From assembly GCA_022360315.1 (NCBI GenBank), contig JAKSDA010000397.1, positions 1 through 64,000 on the forward strand: a stretch of 64,000 nucleotides of DNA. The letters are read 5' to 3'. This document shows positions 25,022 through 33,628 of this stretch, piece by piece. The position numbers were made by a program, and so were the translations under genes. The notes under the pieces are model-generated. The model searched no databases. It saw only the letters and a program-made list of their open reading frames with translations, and was not told the origin of the DNA. How positions within the stretch are numbered: the first letter of the stretch is position 1; every line of letters begins with the position of its first letter. This DNA comes from Pseudomonadota bacterium. GTDB taxonomy: Bacteria > Myxococcota_A > Polyangia > Haliangiales > Haliangiaceae.

Positions 25022-25930
25022 TCAGGTCGACCAGATGCGTGGGTATGAGGTTATTTTTCCGAGCAATGTCGGTCTTATAAAGTCCCAGGCTGCGCTGAAG
25101 AGCTGCTTTATGGGCTCTGATTGCGCTGCCAGTGCTCTGAGCACTAGTAGGTTGTCTTTGCGACTGGCAGCCCAATATAGTTTTTCTTTTTGCCTCTGGC
25201 CTCGAGCGACAGCAAGGTGTTCCCGCAGACGGACCACAATGCTTTGACTCTGCGCGGGCGCAAAATAGCCGGCGATCATAGAGCCGTAAACACAATGGCC
25301 ATTAAGGCCCCACGGTGCGTCAAATATTCTACCGCCCCCCTCGAATTGCATCCGTTCCAGAAAAATCGCCTGCCCTTCGCGGTTCACCTCGGTTTTTTGA
25401 ATAAATGAACCGTTTACAAAAGGCGCAGCGCTGGCTGGTCGTCCCAGGGCGGTGATGTCCCAAAGAGTAAATTTCGAGCTGGCACGAGTATTGAGCCTGA
25501 CATTCTGATAGCCATTGGCACCGTCATACACAATGGTTCCCTGAGGAAGCCATTCGAGTTCAGCCTCTTCATCGCAGTTCAGGGTGACAGATTGAATCTG
25601 CGGATGGCCGATCTGGTCGGACGCGTAGACCTTGCCGGCAGAGGGCGTGGTCAGCAGGGCTTTTGCCCGGCGCCCCACTTCGATATTCATGTGGATCTCG
25701 TCTCCACAGACCAGCCCACCGGGCGGATGTAAAAGGTAAATATGAACACACCCCTGCCGCTCCGGGAAATAGGGCCGCAAAACCCGTACTGGACCGACAT
25801 GGTGGTTCTTACGCAGATACATTCTGCCGTCATTGCAATCAAAACGTAGATCGAGCCTGGCCACCCATTCCCGGGACGGCTTCGATGCACCACAGTCGAC
25901 AAATCCGGGTACAGGGTCAGAAGCGCTCAT
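25022..25930 (-). CDS. ureD: Urease accessory protein UreD
   Basis: A 302-aa scaffold protein that binds apo-urease and recruits UreF and UreG for nickel insertion. Start chosen at the ATG at 25930; the frame stays open 400 bp further, but there it shadows urtE. Visible marks are LDLRFDCNDGRMYLRKNHHVGPVRVLRPYFPE (shown in part), HPPGGLVCGDEI, TTPSAGKVYAS and EWLPQGTIVYDGA. It links the transporter half of the operon to the enzyme half. Confidence 0.95.
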   Translation of the reverse strand: MSASDPVPGFVDCGASKPSREWVARLDLRFDCNDGRMYLRKNHHVGPVRVLRPYFPERQGCVHIYLLHPPGGLVCGDEIHMNIEVGRRAKALLTTPSAGKVYASDQIGHPQIQSVTLNCDEEAELEWLPQGTIVYDGANGYQNVRLNTRASSKFTLWDITALGRPASAAPFVNGSFIQKTEVNREGQAIFLERMQFEGGGRIFDAPWGLNGHCVYGSMIAGYFAPAQSQSIVVRLREHLAVARGQRQKEKLYWAASRKDNLLVLRALAAQSEPIKQLFSAAWDFIRPTLLGKITSYPRIWST

Positions 25931-25982
25931 ATGATTGCTGATTTTGATGATGAATTGCAGTATCCTCGGCGACGCTGAGTAT

Positions 25983-26672
25983 TTATACTTTGACGTGGCG
26001 ATCGACCAGGTCGTCGTCGAGCTCGACCATGCCACCGCTGGCCACCATTCTGCCTCTGTCCATGAGGAAGAATCGCTGGGCCACACGCCGGGCAAATGGG
26101 AGTTTTTGCTCGACCAGGAGCACGGTGAGCGACTCCTCTTCGCGCAGTCGCTGCACGATATTGGCAATCTCTTCGACCACATTGGGCTGAATCCCTTCGG
26201 TGGGCTCGTCGAGAATGAGCAAGCTGGGCGACAGAACCAGGGCACGGGCGATGGCGAGCTGTTGCTGCTGACCGCCGGACAGGTCACCGCCGCGACGCCC
26301 GAGCATGCTCTTGAGGACCGGAAACAGACCAAATATTCGGTCGGAAATATGCTTCGATCGGCCGGCGCTCAAACCCAGACGCAAGTTTTCCTCGACGGTG
26401 AGACGAGGGAAGATCTGTCGTCCTTGCGGTACGTAAGCGATGCCTGACCGGACGCGTAGCTCGACTGGTGTTCCGGCCAGTTCGCGCCCATCAAGTCGAA
26501 TACTGCCCGAGGCGCTCGTCACCAGTCCCATGACAGCACGTAATAGTGTGCTTTTGCCCACGCCGTTGCGGCCCATGACACAGACGCACTCACCCCGGGC
26601 AACATCCAGGTCGATGTCCCACAGAGTGTGACTTTGCCCGTAATATTGATTGAGTTTGCGAATGAATAACAT
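25983..26672 (-). CDS. urtE: Urea ABC transporter ATP-binding protein UrtE
   Basis: A 229-aa ATPase of the branched-chain amino acid (LivF) type. Walker A GRNGVGKST, signature LSGGQQQQLAIARAL and Walker B LLILDEPTEGIQP are intact. The LDEPTEGIQP wording and neighbours identify it as UrtE, energising urea import with UrtD. It follows urtD by 10 bp. Confidence 0.93.
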   Translation of the reverse strand: MLFIRKLNQYYGQSHTLWDIDLDVARGECVCVMGRNGVGKSTLLRAVMGLVTSASGSIRLDGRELAGTPVELRVRSGIAYVPQGRQIFPRLTVEENLRLGLSAGRSKHISDRIFGLFPVLKSMLGRRGGDLSGGQQQQLAIARALVLSPSLLILDEPTEGIQPNVVEEIANIVQRLREEESLTVLLVEQKLPFARRVAQRFFLMDRGRMVASGGMVELDDDLVDRHVKV

Positions 26673-26682
26673 GAATATCGCC

Positions 26683-27591
26683 TCATGCAGTCATCGAGTC
26701 GAGGTCGCCATTCTGGTACCATCGTGAAATCGGTCGCTGGTCAGAAGCCGATGAGGATGGTTCGGGCGCCGTACCGAGATAGACCTCGATGACCTTGGGG
26801 TCGCTTTGTACCTCGTCCATGCGGCCCTCGGCGAGCACACGGCCCTGGTGCAAAACCGTGACCTTGCGGGCGATCGAGTGCACAAAGTCCATATCGTGCT
26901 CGACCACGATCACGGTGTGGGCTCCGGCCAGTGAATCGAGTAGCTCAGCGGTTCGCGCGGCCTCGCCATGAGTCATGCCGGCGATGGGCTCATCGACCAG
27001 CAGAACGTTGGGCTCTTGGGCGAGCAACATGCCGATTTCGAGCCATTGCTTTTGGCCGTGCGAGAGTTGCCGACACGAGTCGTGGCGCTGACTGGATAGA
27101 TTGATGCGTTCGACAATCGCGGTCACCTTATCGCGCTGCTCGCCGCTCATTCCGGCGAATAGTGAGTGCCAAACTCCTTTGCGGCCACGACAGGCCAACT
27201 CCAGGTTTTCCAGCACGGTAAGATCTTCGAACACGGTCGGGCGCTGAAACTTACGCCCGATACCGAGCATGGCGATCTGGTCCTCGCGGTATCCCGCCAG
27301 ATCGATCGCTTCGCGCGATAGGTAGACCTTGCCCGAATGTGGCCGTGTCTTGCCACTGATCACGTCCATCATGGTAGTCTTGCCGGCGCCGTTGGGCCCG
27401 ATCACACAGCGCAACTCGCCGGGCTCGATTCGCAGATCGAGCCGATCGAGAGCTTTGAACCCGTTGAAGCTCACCGTCACATCGTCGAGCCACACCATGG
27501 TGGAGACACCCTGATGATCGCCGCGATCACTGTGGACGCCTACGGTCGGTTGTGAATGGATATTCTCGGCAGTTTGCACTGTTTTCTCCAT
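26683..27591 (-). CDS. urtD: Urea ABC transporter ATP-binding protein UrtD
   Basis: A 302-aa LivG-type ATPase. Walker A GPNGAGKTT follows VSFNGFKALDRL; then come the HGQKQWLEIGMLL signature, LLVDEPIAGMT and a HDMDFV switch. A 31-residue N-terminal extension overlaps the urtC 3' end by 52 bp. An internal ATG at 27498 gives the usual family length and is an equally plausible start. The C-terminal tail after LGTAPEP is longer than usual. Confidence 0.92.
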   Translation of the reverse strand: MEKTVQTAENIHSQPTVGVHSDRGDHQGVSTMVWLDDVTVSFNGFKALDRLDLRIEPGELRCVIGPNGAGKTTMMDVISGKTRPHSGKVYLSREAIDLAGYREDQIAMLGIGRKFQRPTVFEDLTVLENLELACRGRKGVWHSLFAGMSGEQRDKVTAIVERINLSSQRHDSCRQLSHGQKQWLEIGMLLAQEPNVLLVDEPIAGMTHGEAARTAELLDSLAGAHTVIVVEHDMDFVHSIARKVTVLHQGRVLAEGRMDEVQSDPKVIEVYLGTAPEPSSSASDQRPISRWYQNGDLDSMTA

Positions 27592-28694
27592 GTTGTGATG
27601 CGTCGGCTGACCACAGCCAGGTGGCCGACCAGGCCCCGGGGCAAGAATAGTGTTACTGCGATGAACAGACTACCCAGAACATATAACCAGTATTCCGGGT
27701 GGGCAGCAGTGAGCCAGCTTTTCGCGCCATTGACAGCGACAGCCCCAACCGCAGCACCGGCCAGGGTTCCACGACCGCCCACGGCAACCCACACAGCCAT
27801 TTCGATTCCTTTGCTGGGGGCCAGCTCATTGGGATTGATGATGCCCACCTGGGGGACGTAAAGGGCGCCGGCCAAACCGCATAATATCGCCGATAGGGTC
27901 CAGGCGAACAGCTTGAATTTCAACGGGCTGTAGCCGGCAAACATAACCCGCAGTTCTTGATCGCGCAGCGCGACCAGGACCCGGCCGAGCTTGCTGCACA
28001 CCACGTAACGGCACAGCAAGTAGCCGAGCAAGAGCGCGAACCCGGACGCGATATAGAGGCTGACTTTGGTCGACTGCTCGTGCAGCGGCAAGCCGGCGAT
28101 GCGTTTGAAATCGGTGAGTCCGTTGTTGCCGCCAAATCCAGTCTCGTTGCGAAAGAAAAGCAACATCGACGCATAGGTGAAAGCCTGGGTAATGATCGAG
28201 AAGTACACGCCACGAATCCGCGAGCGAAACGCAAAATAGCCAAAGACCAAGGCGATGATCCCGGGCACCAGCAGGGCCATGGCGATGGCGAATCCGAGGC
28301 TATCGAAGCCGCGCCAATACCACGGTAATTCGTGCCAATCGAGAAATACCATGAAATCGGGCAACTCGTTCCGGTAAACTCCATCACGACCGATGGCACG
28401 CATGAGATACATGCCCATGGTGTAACCGCCACAGGCAAAAAATACTGTATACCCCAAGCTGAGAATTCCAGCAAATCCCCACAGCAGATCCACGGCCACA
28501 GCGACCAGCGCAAAACACAAGAATTTACCGAAGAGTGGGATCAGATGGTCGGAGACACGCAGAGCTGAGGTCGGCGTCGTGGCCAGGTTGAGCACCGGCA
28601 CGGCCACCAACACGATACCGGCGACAGCCGCCAATGCGAGCCATTGCCGCGGCGTATGCATCTCCAAGAGCAATTTTTTGGCCCGACTCTGCAT
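27540..28694 (-). CDS. urtC: Urea ABC transporter permease UrtC
   Basis: A 384-aa LivM-type inner-membrane permease starting at the ATG at 28694 (an in-frame upstream Met gives 413 aa). About eight to ten hydrophobic segments are visible. Diagnostic stretches are DLLWGFAGILSLGYTVFFACGGY (shown in part as LSLGYTVFFACGGY), NNGLTDFK, and the EAA-like region ALRDQELRVMFAGYSPLKFK. With UrtB it forms the urea channel. Confidence 0.93.
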   Translation of the reverse strand: MQSRAKKLLLEMHTPRQWLALAAVAGIVLVAVPVLNLATTPTSALRVSDHLIPLFGKFLCFALVAVAVDLLWGFAGILSLGYTVFFACGGYTMGMYLMRAIGRDGVYRNELPDFMVFLDWHELPWYWRGFDSLGFAIAMALLVPGIIALVFGYFAFRSRIRGVYFSIITQAFTYASMLLFFRNETGFGGNNGLTDFKRIAGLPLHEQSTKVSLYIASGFALLLGYLLCRYVVCSKLGRVLVALRDQELRVMFAGYSPLKFKLFAWTLSAILCGLAGALYVPQVGIINPNELAPSKGIEMAVWVAVGGRGTLAGAAVGAVAVNGAKSWLTAAHPEYWLYVLGSLFIAVTLFLPRGLVGHLAVVSRRITTWRKQCKLPRISIHNRP

Positions 28695-28752
28695 GGTACA
28701 TCTAGGTTTGTTGTGCGTTCTTACTCTACTTTTTGATCCACGTTTTGCTTTA

Positions 28753-30453
28753 CTACTGGCCGGCTCGGCCCTGGAGTGCAAACAGGCCTTTGGGACGGCG
28801 CTGGATGAACAAAATGACGACCACCAGGACGCAGATCTTACCCAACACGGCGCCGGTCGCGGGTTCGAGCAACTTGTTCACAATCCCCAATCCCAGCGCC
28901 GCTGCGACCGTACCGAGCAAGTTGCCAACACCACCAACTACCACGACCAAAAATGAGTCGACGATATAGCCCTGACCGAGTTCAGGGCCGACGTTGCCAA
29001 TTTGCGACAGAGCCACGCCACCCAGGCCGGCGACGGCCGACCCGAGGCCAAACGTCACGGTGTCGACACGGGCGGTCCGGATCCCCATGGCCTGGGCCAT
29101 AGCCCGATTCTCGGTGACAGCACGAATGTGTAGGCCGAGACGGCTGCGGTACAAAAGGGCAGCAATGAATATGGTGATCAGTGCGGCCAGGGCAATAGCG
29201 GCTACACGAGCATAGGGCAGGATGACGCCCTCGACCAGAGTGTAGCCGCCGGACAGCCAGGCCGGGCTGGGCACGGTTACGTTGTGGGCGCCGAATAGGC
29301 TGCGGACGCTCTGAATCAGCAAAAGCGCAAGGCCCCAGGTGGCGAGCAGAGTCTCCAGCGGTCGGCCGTACAGGTAGCGAATAACGGCGCGCTCCAAAAC
29401 CGCCCCGGTGGCAAAACACACCCCAAAGGCAGCCGGCAGTGCCGCCACCAGGTAATATGCATACCAGTCCGGCACGCGGCCGGCAAATTCACTCTGCACC
29501 AGGTAGGTCGTATAGGCGCCGAGCATGAGCATTTCGCCGTGAGCCATGTTGATGACACCCATCAGACCAAAGGTGATGGCCAGACCGAGCGCAGCCAAAA
29601 CCAGAACGCTGGCCAAGCTCAGACCATAGACAAGATCGCGAACGATTCGGCCAGCCAGCTCGTTGCGCTCGACAGCACTCAGGGCAGATAGAGCCAGCTC
29701 GCGGATCTCGTCGTCGGACTCGCTATACTCGCCACCTTCGCCCCGGCCCACCATGGCTTCGAGCTGGGGCTTAAACGTGCGCACCTCGGCGCGAGCGATA
29801 CTTCGAATTGCGGCCAGGCGCCGTTCGCGATCTTCACTCGACAAATCGTGATGAGCCAGAGCCAGGGCGAGGTTAACCCGGGTCGCGGGGTCTGATTCGC
29901 TGTCGTGGGCAGCGCGAAGAAACTCGACAAGAGCAGCGGGAGGTCCGTTCTTGGCCAGAACTGCTGCGGCTCGCCGACGCACAGCGGAATCGGGCGAGGC
30001 GATCTGTAGCCGGGCGACGCTCGCTCGCAATGCCCGGCGTACAGTATTGGTCATAGCAATCTCGCCCAGTGATTCGAGGTCCTCGGAGGCGCTCCGGCCA
30101 GAGATCACCTCCCTCAACGTCGCACCATCCGAGCTGGCGATGAGTACCTGACCGGTCGCGGCGACGCGCAATCTCCTTTCGCGCAGGGCTTCGAGAACCG
30201 TCAGGGCCACCGGATCTTCGAGCTCACCGATTGCAACGATAGCGCTTTTGATCGCCGCCATATCGCCAGAGGCAAGCTGGGCCAGTGCCGCTTGCAGAGA
30301 TGCGCCAGGTCCACCGGGCTGGTCAGGGCTCACCACTGAAGATGGCTCGGGTTGCGCTTCCGCTGCAGCGAAAACAGCGACGGAGGCCCAGGCCGCTGCC
30401 AGGAGTCGAGCTGGCCAAACCAACCGAGGTGGCGTATTCGATCGACGAAACAC
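28753..30453 (-). CDS. urtB: Urea ABC transporter permease UrtB
   Basis: A 566-aa protein with a cleavable-type signal, an alpha-helical periplasmic N-terminal domain of about 230 residues (HEAT-like helices rich in Ala and Glu) and a C-terminal LivH-type permease. The long extracytoplasmic N-terminal domain is characteristic of UrtB. Marks in the permease are GLAITFGLMGVINMAHGEMLMLGAY and FGLGSAVAGLGGVALSQ (each part of a longer match). It follows urtA by 76 bp. Confidence 0.93.
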   Translation of the reverse strand: MFRRSNTPPRLVWPARLLAAAWASVAVFAAAEAQPEPSSVVSPDQPGGPGASLQAALAQLASGDMAAIKSAIVAIGELEDPVALTVLEALRERRLRVAATGQVLIASSDGATLREVISGRSASEDLESLGEIAMTNTVRRALRASVARLQIASPDSAVRRRAAAVLAKNGPPAALVEFLRAAHDSESDPATRVNLALALAHHDLSSEDRERRLAAIRSIARAEVRTFKPQLEAMVGRGEGGEYSESDDEIRELALSALSAVERNELAGRIVRDLVYGLSLASVLVLAALGLAITFGLMGVINMAHGEMLMLGAYTTYLVQSEFAGRVPDWYAYYLVAALPAAFGVCFATGAVLERAVIRYLYGRPLETLLATWGLALLLIQSVRSLFGAHNVTVPSPAWLSGGYTLVEGVILPYARVAAIALAALITIFIAALLYRSRLGLHIRAVTENRAMAQAMGIRTARVDTVTFGLGSAVAGLGGVALSQIGNVGPELGQGYIVDSFLVVVVGGVGNLLGTVAAALGLGIVNKLLEPATGAVLGKICVLVVVILFIQRRPKGLFALQGRAGQ

Positions 30454-30529
30454 GGATCAGTTGCTCGTTGTCCGGCCCTACCGCACCGCTGTCGTGGGCA
30501 GCAGCCACAGGAGCGTCGACAGAGGTAGG

Positions 30530-31873
30530 CTAAAACTTTGGCTCGGTGCAGTTGCCGCAGACCCAGGGATAGGTCCAGTTGGCAACCTTTTCCTTACTGG
30601 CCGGAACATACGGACTCCACGGATCGGCGCGAATCGGCGCATCGGTCGCCGACACGACCTGAAATTGGCCGTTTTCTTGAATCTCGCCAATCACAACCGG
30701 TTTGTGCAGGTGATGGTTTCTCTCGTCCATCTTGATGTCGAAGCCGGAGGGTGCTCTGAATACCTGGCCGGCCACTGCCTGGCGCACTGCTGATACAGCG
30801 GTGGTGCCGGCTTGCTCGGCCGCCTGCGCCCACATATGAATACCGATATAGGTAGCCTCCATCGGGTCATTGGTAACCCGTTTGTCAGCGTGAGGCAGTT
30901 GCTTGACCCTGGCGTACTCCTTCCATTTGGCGATGAAGTCCTTGTTGGCTGGGTTGTCCATGGACATGAAATAGTTCCACGCGGCCAGGTGGCCGACCAG
31001 CGGCGTGGTATCAATGCCACGAAGCTCCTCTTCGCCAACAGAAAACGCCATGACCGGAATATCGGTGGCCTTGACGCCCTGGCTGGCCAGCTCTTTGTAA
31101 AATGGAACGTTGGAGTCTCCGTTGATGGTAGAGATGACCGCAGTGGGCGCACCGACCGCAAACTTTTTGATCTGTGCCACGATGGTCTGATAGTCGGCAT
31201 GGCCGAAGGGCGTATATTGCTCCATGATGTTTTTCTCGGGCACTCCTTTGGCGGCCAAGAAATAGCGCAAGATCTTGTTGGTCGTGCGCGGATAGACATA
31301 GTCGGTACCCAAAAGGACAAAGCGCTGGGCAGCACCGCCTGCCGGGCTCATCAAGTACTCGAGCGCTGGAATCGCCTGCTGGTTGGGCGCTGCGCCAGTA
31401 TAGAACACGTTAAACGACGACTCTTCTCCCTCGTATTGCACGGGATAGAACAACAGGCCGTCGAGTTCCTCGAACACCGGCAGAACCGACTTACGCGACA
31501 CCGATGTCCAGCATCCAAAGACGACGGCGACCTCTTCTTCGGCCAGCAGCTGGCGGGCCTTTTCGGCAAACAGAGGCCAGTCCGACGCCGGATCGACCAC
31601 CAAGGGCTCGATTCTGCGGCCCAAAACCCCTCCCCTGGCATTGATTTCCTCAATAGTCATGAGCGCGACATCTTTGAGTGATGTTTCGCTGATCGCCATC
31701 GTACCCGACAGAGAGTGCAGAATTCCCACTTTAATGGGTCTGTCCGCACTGGCTGCGCGGGTTGCCTCGCCAATGGCTTTGGCCGAGGTAGGTGACGATT
31801 CTATATCGTCGCTTTTTTGTCCACAACCCACGAGCAATTCGGCTGCAATGATCAGCCAAATATATTGTTTCAT
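30530..31873 (-). CDS. urtA: Urea ABC transporter substrate-binding lipoprotein UrtA
   Basis: A 447-aa periplasmic binding protein, here lipid-anchored: the signal ends in the lipobox LLVGC. The mature part opens with IKVGILHSLSGTMAISE, followed by FGCWTSVSRKSVLPVFEE, LFYPVQYEGEE and YIGIHMWAQA, all typical of UrtA/AmiC-type binders. It is the first gene of an eleven-step urea uptake and hydrolysis block, so the promoter should lie in 31874-32188. Confidence 0.95.
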   Translation of the reverse strand: MKQYIWLIIAAELLVGCGQKSDDIESSPTSAKAIGEATRAASADRPIKVGILHSLSGTMAISETSLKDVALMTIEEINARGGVLGRRIEPLVVDPASDWPLFAEKARQLLAEEEVAVVFGCWTSVSRKSVLPVFEELDGLLFYPVQYEGEESSFNVFYTGAAPNQQAIPALEYLMSPAGGAAQRFVLLGTDYVYPRTTNKILRYFLAAKGVPEKNIMEQYTPFGHADYQTIVAQIKKFAVGAPTAVISTINGDSNVPFYKELASQGVKATDIPVMAFSVGEEELRGIDTTPLVGHLAAWNYFMSMDNPANKDFIAKWKEYARVKQLPHADKRVTNDPMEATYIGIHMWAQAAEQAGTTAVSAVRQAVAGQVFRAPSGFDIKMDERNHHLHKPVVIGEIQENGQFQVVSATDAPIRADPWSPYVPASKEKVANWTYPWVCGNCTEPKF

Positions 31874-32188
31874 TACAACTTCTCCAAATCCGGTCAGTTC
31901 AGTGCATCCGATGGCTTTTTTTCAATCCCTGCCTGAGTGGAACGAAGCATAACTTTACAGCTTCTCTATTTCTGCGGAGTTTCCAGTCGGTAAATAAGAG
32001 GTATCGTTTCGATTAATAATGAGTATCGTCGGTTCATACGCATGGCGATAGCTGAACAGAAACGCATTAGTCGTGGCTCAAACCAGTCGTTTCTATTGCG
32101 GGCCAACGGCCGAGCCGACCGGGAGTCGAGCCGGGCGCGGCCGATGGCTTGGTGAATAATCCGGGCCAGGATACCGGGGTCGCGGCTC
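31874..32188. other. Upstream region of the urt-ure block
   Basis: About 315 bp, AT-rich next to urtA and GC-rich near 32100-32188. It should contain the urtA promoter on the minus strand. No strong palindrome or consensus site for a nitrogen regulator was picked out by eye. No gene is seen. Confidence 0.5.
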
Positions 32189-33628
32189 TTAGCGGAGCGG
32201 CGTCGCCGGTTGGTTGGCGATGCGCCTGGCCGCGGTGCGCGCGGCGTGGTAGCCGCACATGCCGTGCACACCGCCACCCGGCGGGGTCGACGCCGAACAG
32301 ATGAGGATCCGCCGGTTGGGCGTCGTGTAGGGATTGAGGCGGGCGACCGGACGCGCGAATAACTGGCCGAGGTCGGCGACTCCACCGGTGATGGCACCGC
32401 CGCGATAGTTGGGATTGCGTCGCTCGAAGTCGGCCGTATTCATGGTGTGACGGGCCAGGATGCGATCGCAAAAACCGGGGGCAAAACGCTCGATCTGGCC
32501 CTCGATGACGCCGGTGAGGTCGACCGTCGAACCCGACGGTACGTGGCAATACGCATAGGCAGTGTGCTGGCCGTCGCGGCTGCGGCTGGCATCCTGGACG
32601 GTCTGCTGACAGACCAGCACATAGGGACGCTCGGGATGCTCGCCGCGCCACACCGCGGCCTCTGCCGCTGCGATCTCATCGAACGTGCCGCCCAGGTGCA
32701 CGGTCGAGGCATCGAGACAAGCGGGATCTGTCCATGGAATTGGACCGTCGAGGGCCAGGTCGAGCTTGAATGCCCCGGGGCCGTAGCGGTATCTGCGCAG
32801 CCGCGCCAGGTAGCGGGCGGGCAAGACCGGCTCGGCGATATCGGCCAACTGAGCCGGGCTGGTGTCGAAGAGGTATACCCGCGCCGGGGGCAGATCGGCG
32901 AGAGAACGCACGTGTGCACCGGTCTCGATCCGGCCCCCGCGCTGCTCGAGCAAGCTGGCAAGCGCCGCTGCGATCGATGCCGAACCTCCGCGGGCGACCG
33001 GCCACGACTCGACATGCGCAGTCAGCGAAAACATCACGCCGAGCGCTGCGGTCGCCTTGCTCTCGAGTGGCAAGATGGAATGGGCGGCGCAGCCGGCAAA
33101 AAGCGCCCTGGCTCGCTGACCGGAAAACCTGGCCTCGGCCAGACCGCGCGCCGAGCGCAGCGCGACCAGGGCGAACCGCAACATGAGCAGAGGATTTCGG
33201 GGCAGCCCGAGCGGCGCCAGCGCGTCTCGCAAGAGACCGTGAGGATTGCGCAGAAACGGCGCCAAAAGGCGCTTGTAGGCCGCACCATCGGCACCCAGCC
33301 CTGCCGCGGTTTGGTCGACCGACCGGCGGAGCAGGACTGCCGGGCCGTCGTCGAGTGGATGCGCCACCGAGGCGGCCGGAAATACCCACTCGAGACCGTG
33401 GTCGGCCAACGGCAGGGTTCGCCAGTAAGGCGACAATACGCCCATGGGATGGCACGCCGAGCAGACGTCGTGGCGCAGACCGGGCACGGTAAGCTCGGCC
33501 GTGCGCATGCCGCCGCCGATCTGCTCCCTGGCTTCGAGAACCAGCACCGAGGCACCCCGGCCGGCCAGCTCGATCGCCGCCGACAGGCCGTTGGGGCCCG
33601 ATCCGATGATCACGGCGTCCAGGCTCAC
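32189..33628 (-). CDS. Phytoene-desaturase-like FAD-dependent oxidoreductase
   Basis: A 479-aa flavoprotein of the COG1233 (CrtI-like) group. The dinucleotide fold starts at residue 4: AVIIGSGPNGLSAAIELAGRGASVLVLE. The second family motif is GGGVHGMCGYHAA at the C-terminus, with NPYTTPNRRILICSA before it; GGSASIAAALAS lies in the centre. It may act on lipids, isoprenoids or a quinone-like substrate. Its start overlaps the stop of the DUF3556 gene (ATGA), so the two are translationally coupled and probably cooperate at the membrane. No carotenoid pathway genes are nearby, so carotenoid desaturation is not assumed. Confidence 0.82.
   Translation of the reverse strand: MSLDAVIIGSGPNGLSAAIELAGRGASVLVLEAREQIGGGMRTAELTVPGLRHDVCSACHPMGVLSPYWRTLPLADHGLEWVFPAASVAHPLDDGPAVLLRRSVDQTAAGLGADGAAYKRLLAPFLRNPHGLLRDALAPLGLPRNPLLMLRFALVALRSARGLAEARFSGQRARALFAGCAAHSILPLESKATAALGVMFSLTAHVESWPVARGGSASIAAALASLLEQRGGRIETGAHVRSLADLPPARVYLFDTSPAQLADIAEPVLPARYLARLRRYRYGPGAFKLDLALDGPIPWTDPACLDASTVHLGGTFDEIAAAEAAVWRGEHPERPYVLVCQQTVQDASRSRDGQHTAYAYCHVPSGSTVDLTGVIEGQIERFAPGFCDRILARHTMNTADFERRNPNYRGGAITGGVADLGQLFARPVARLNPYTTPNRRILICSASTPPGGGVHGMCGYHAARTAARRIANQPATPLR

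Noticed and set aside
25933..26332. N-terminal extension of UreD by 134 codons
   Set aside because: It shadows urtE; UreD similarity begins at the ATG at 25930.
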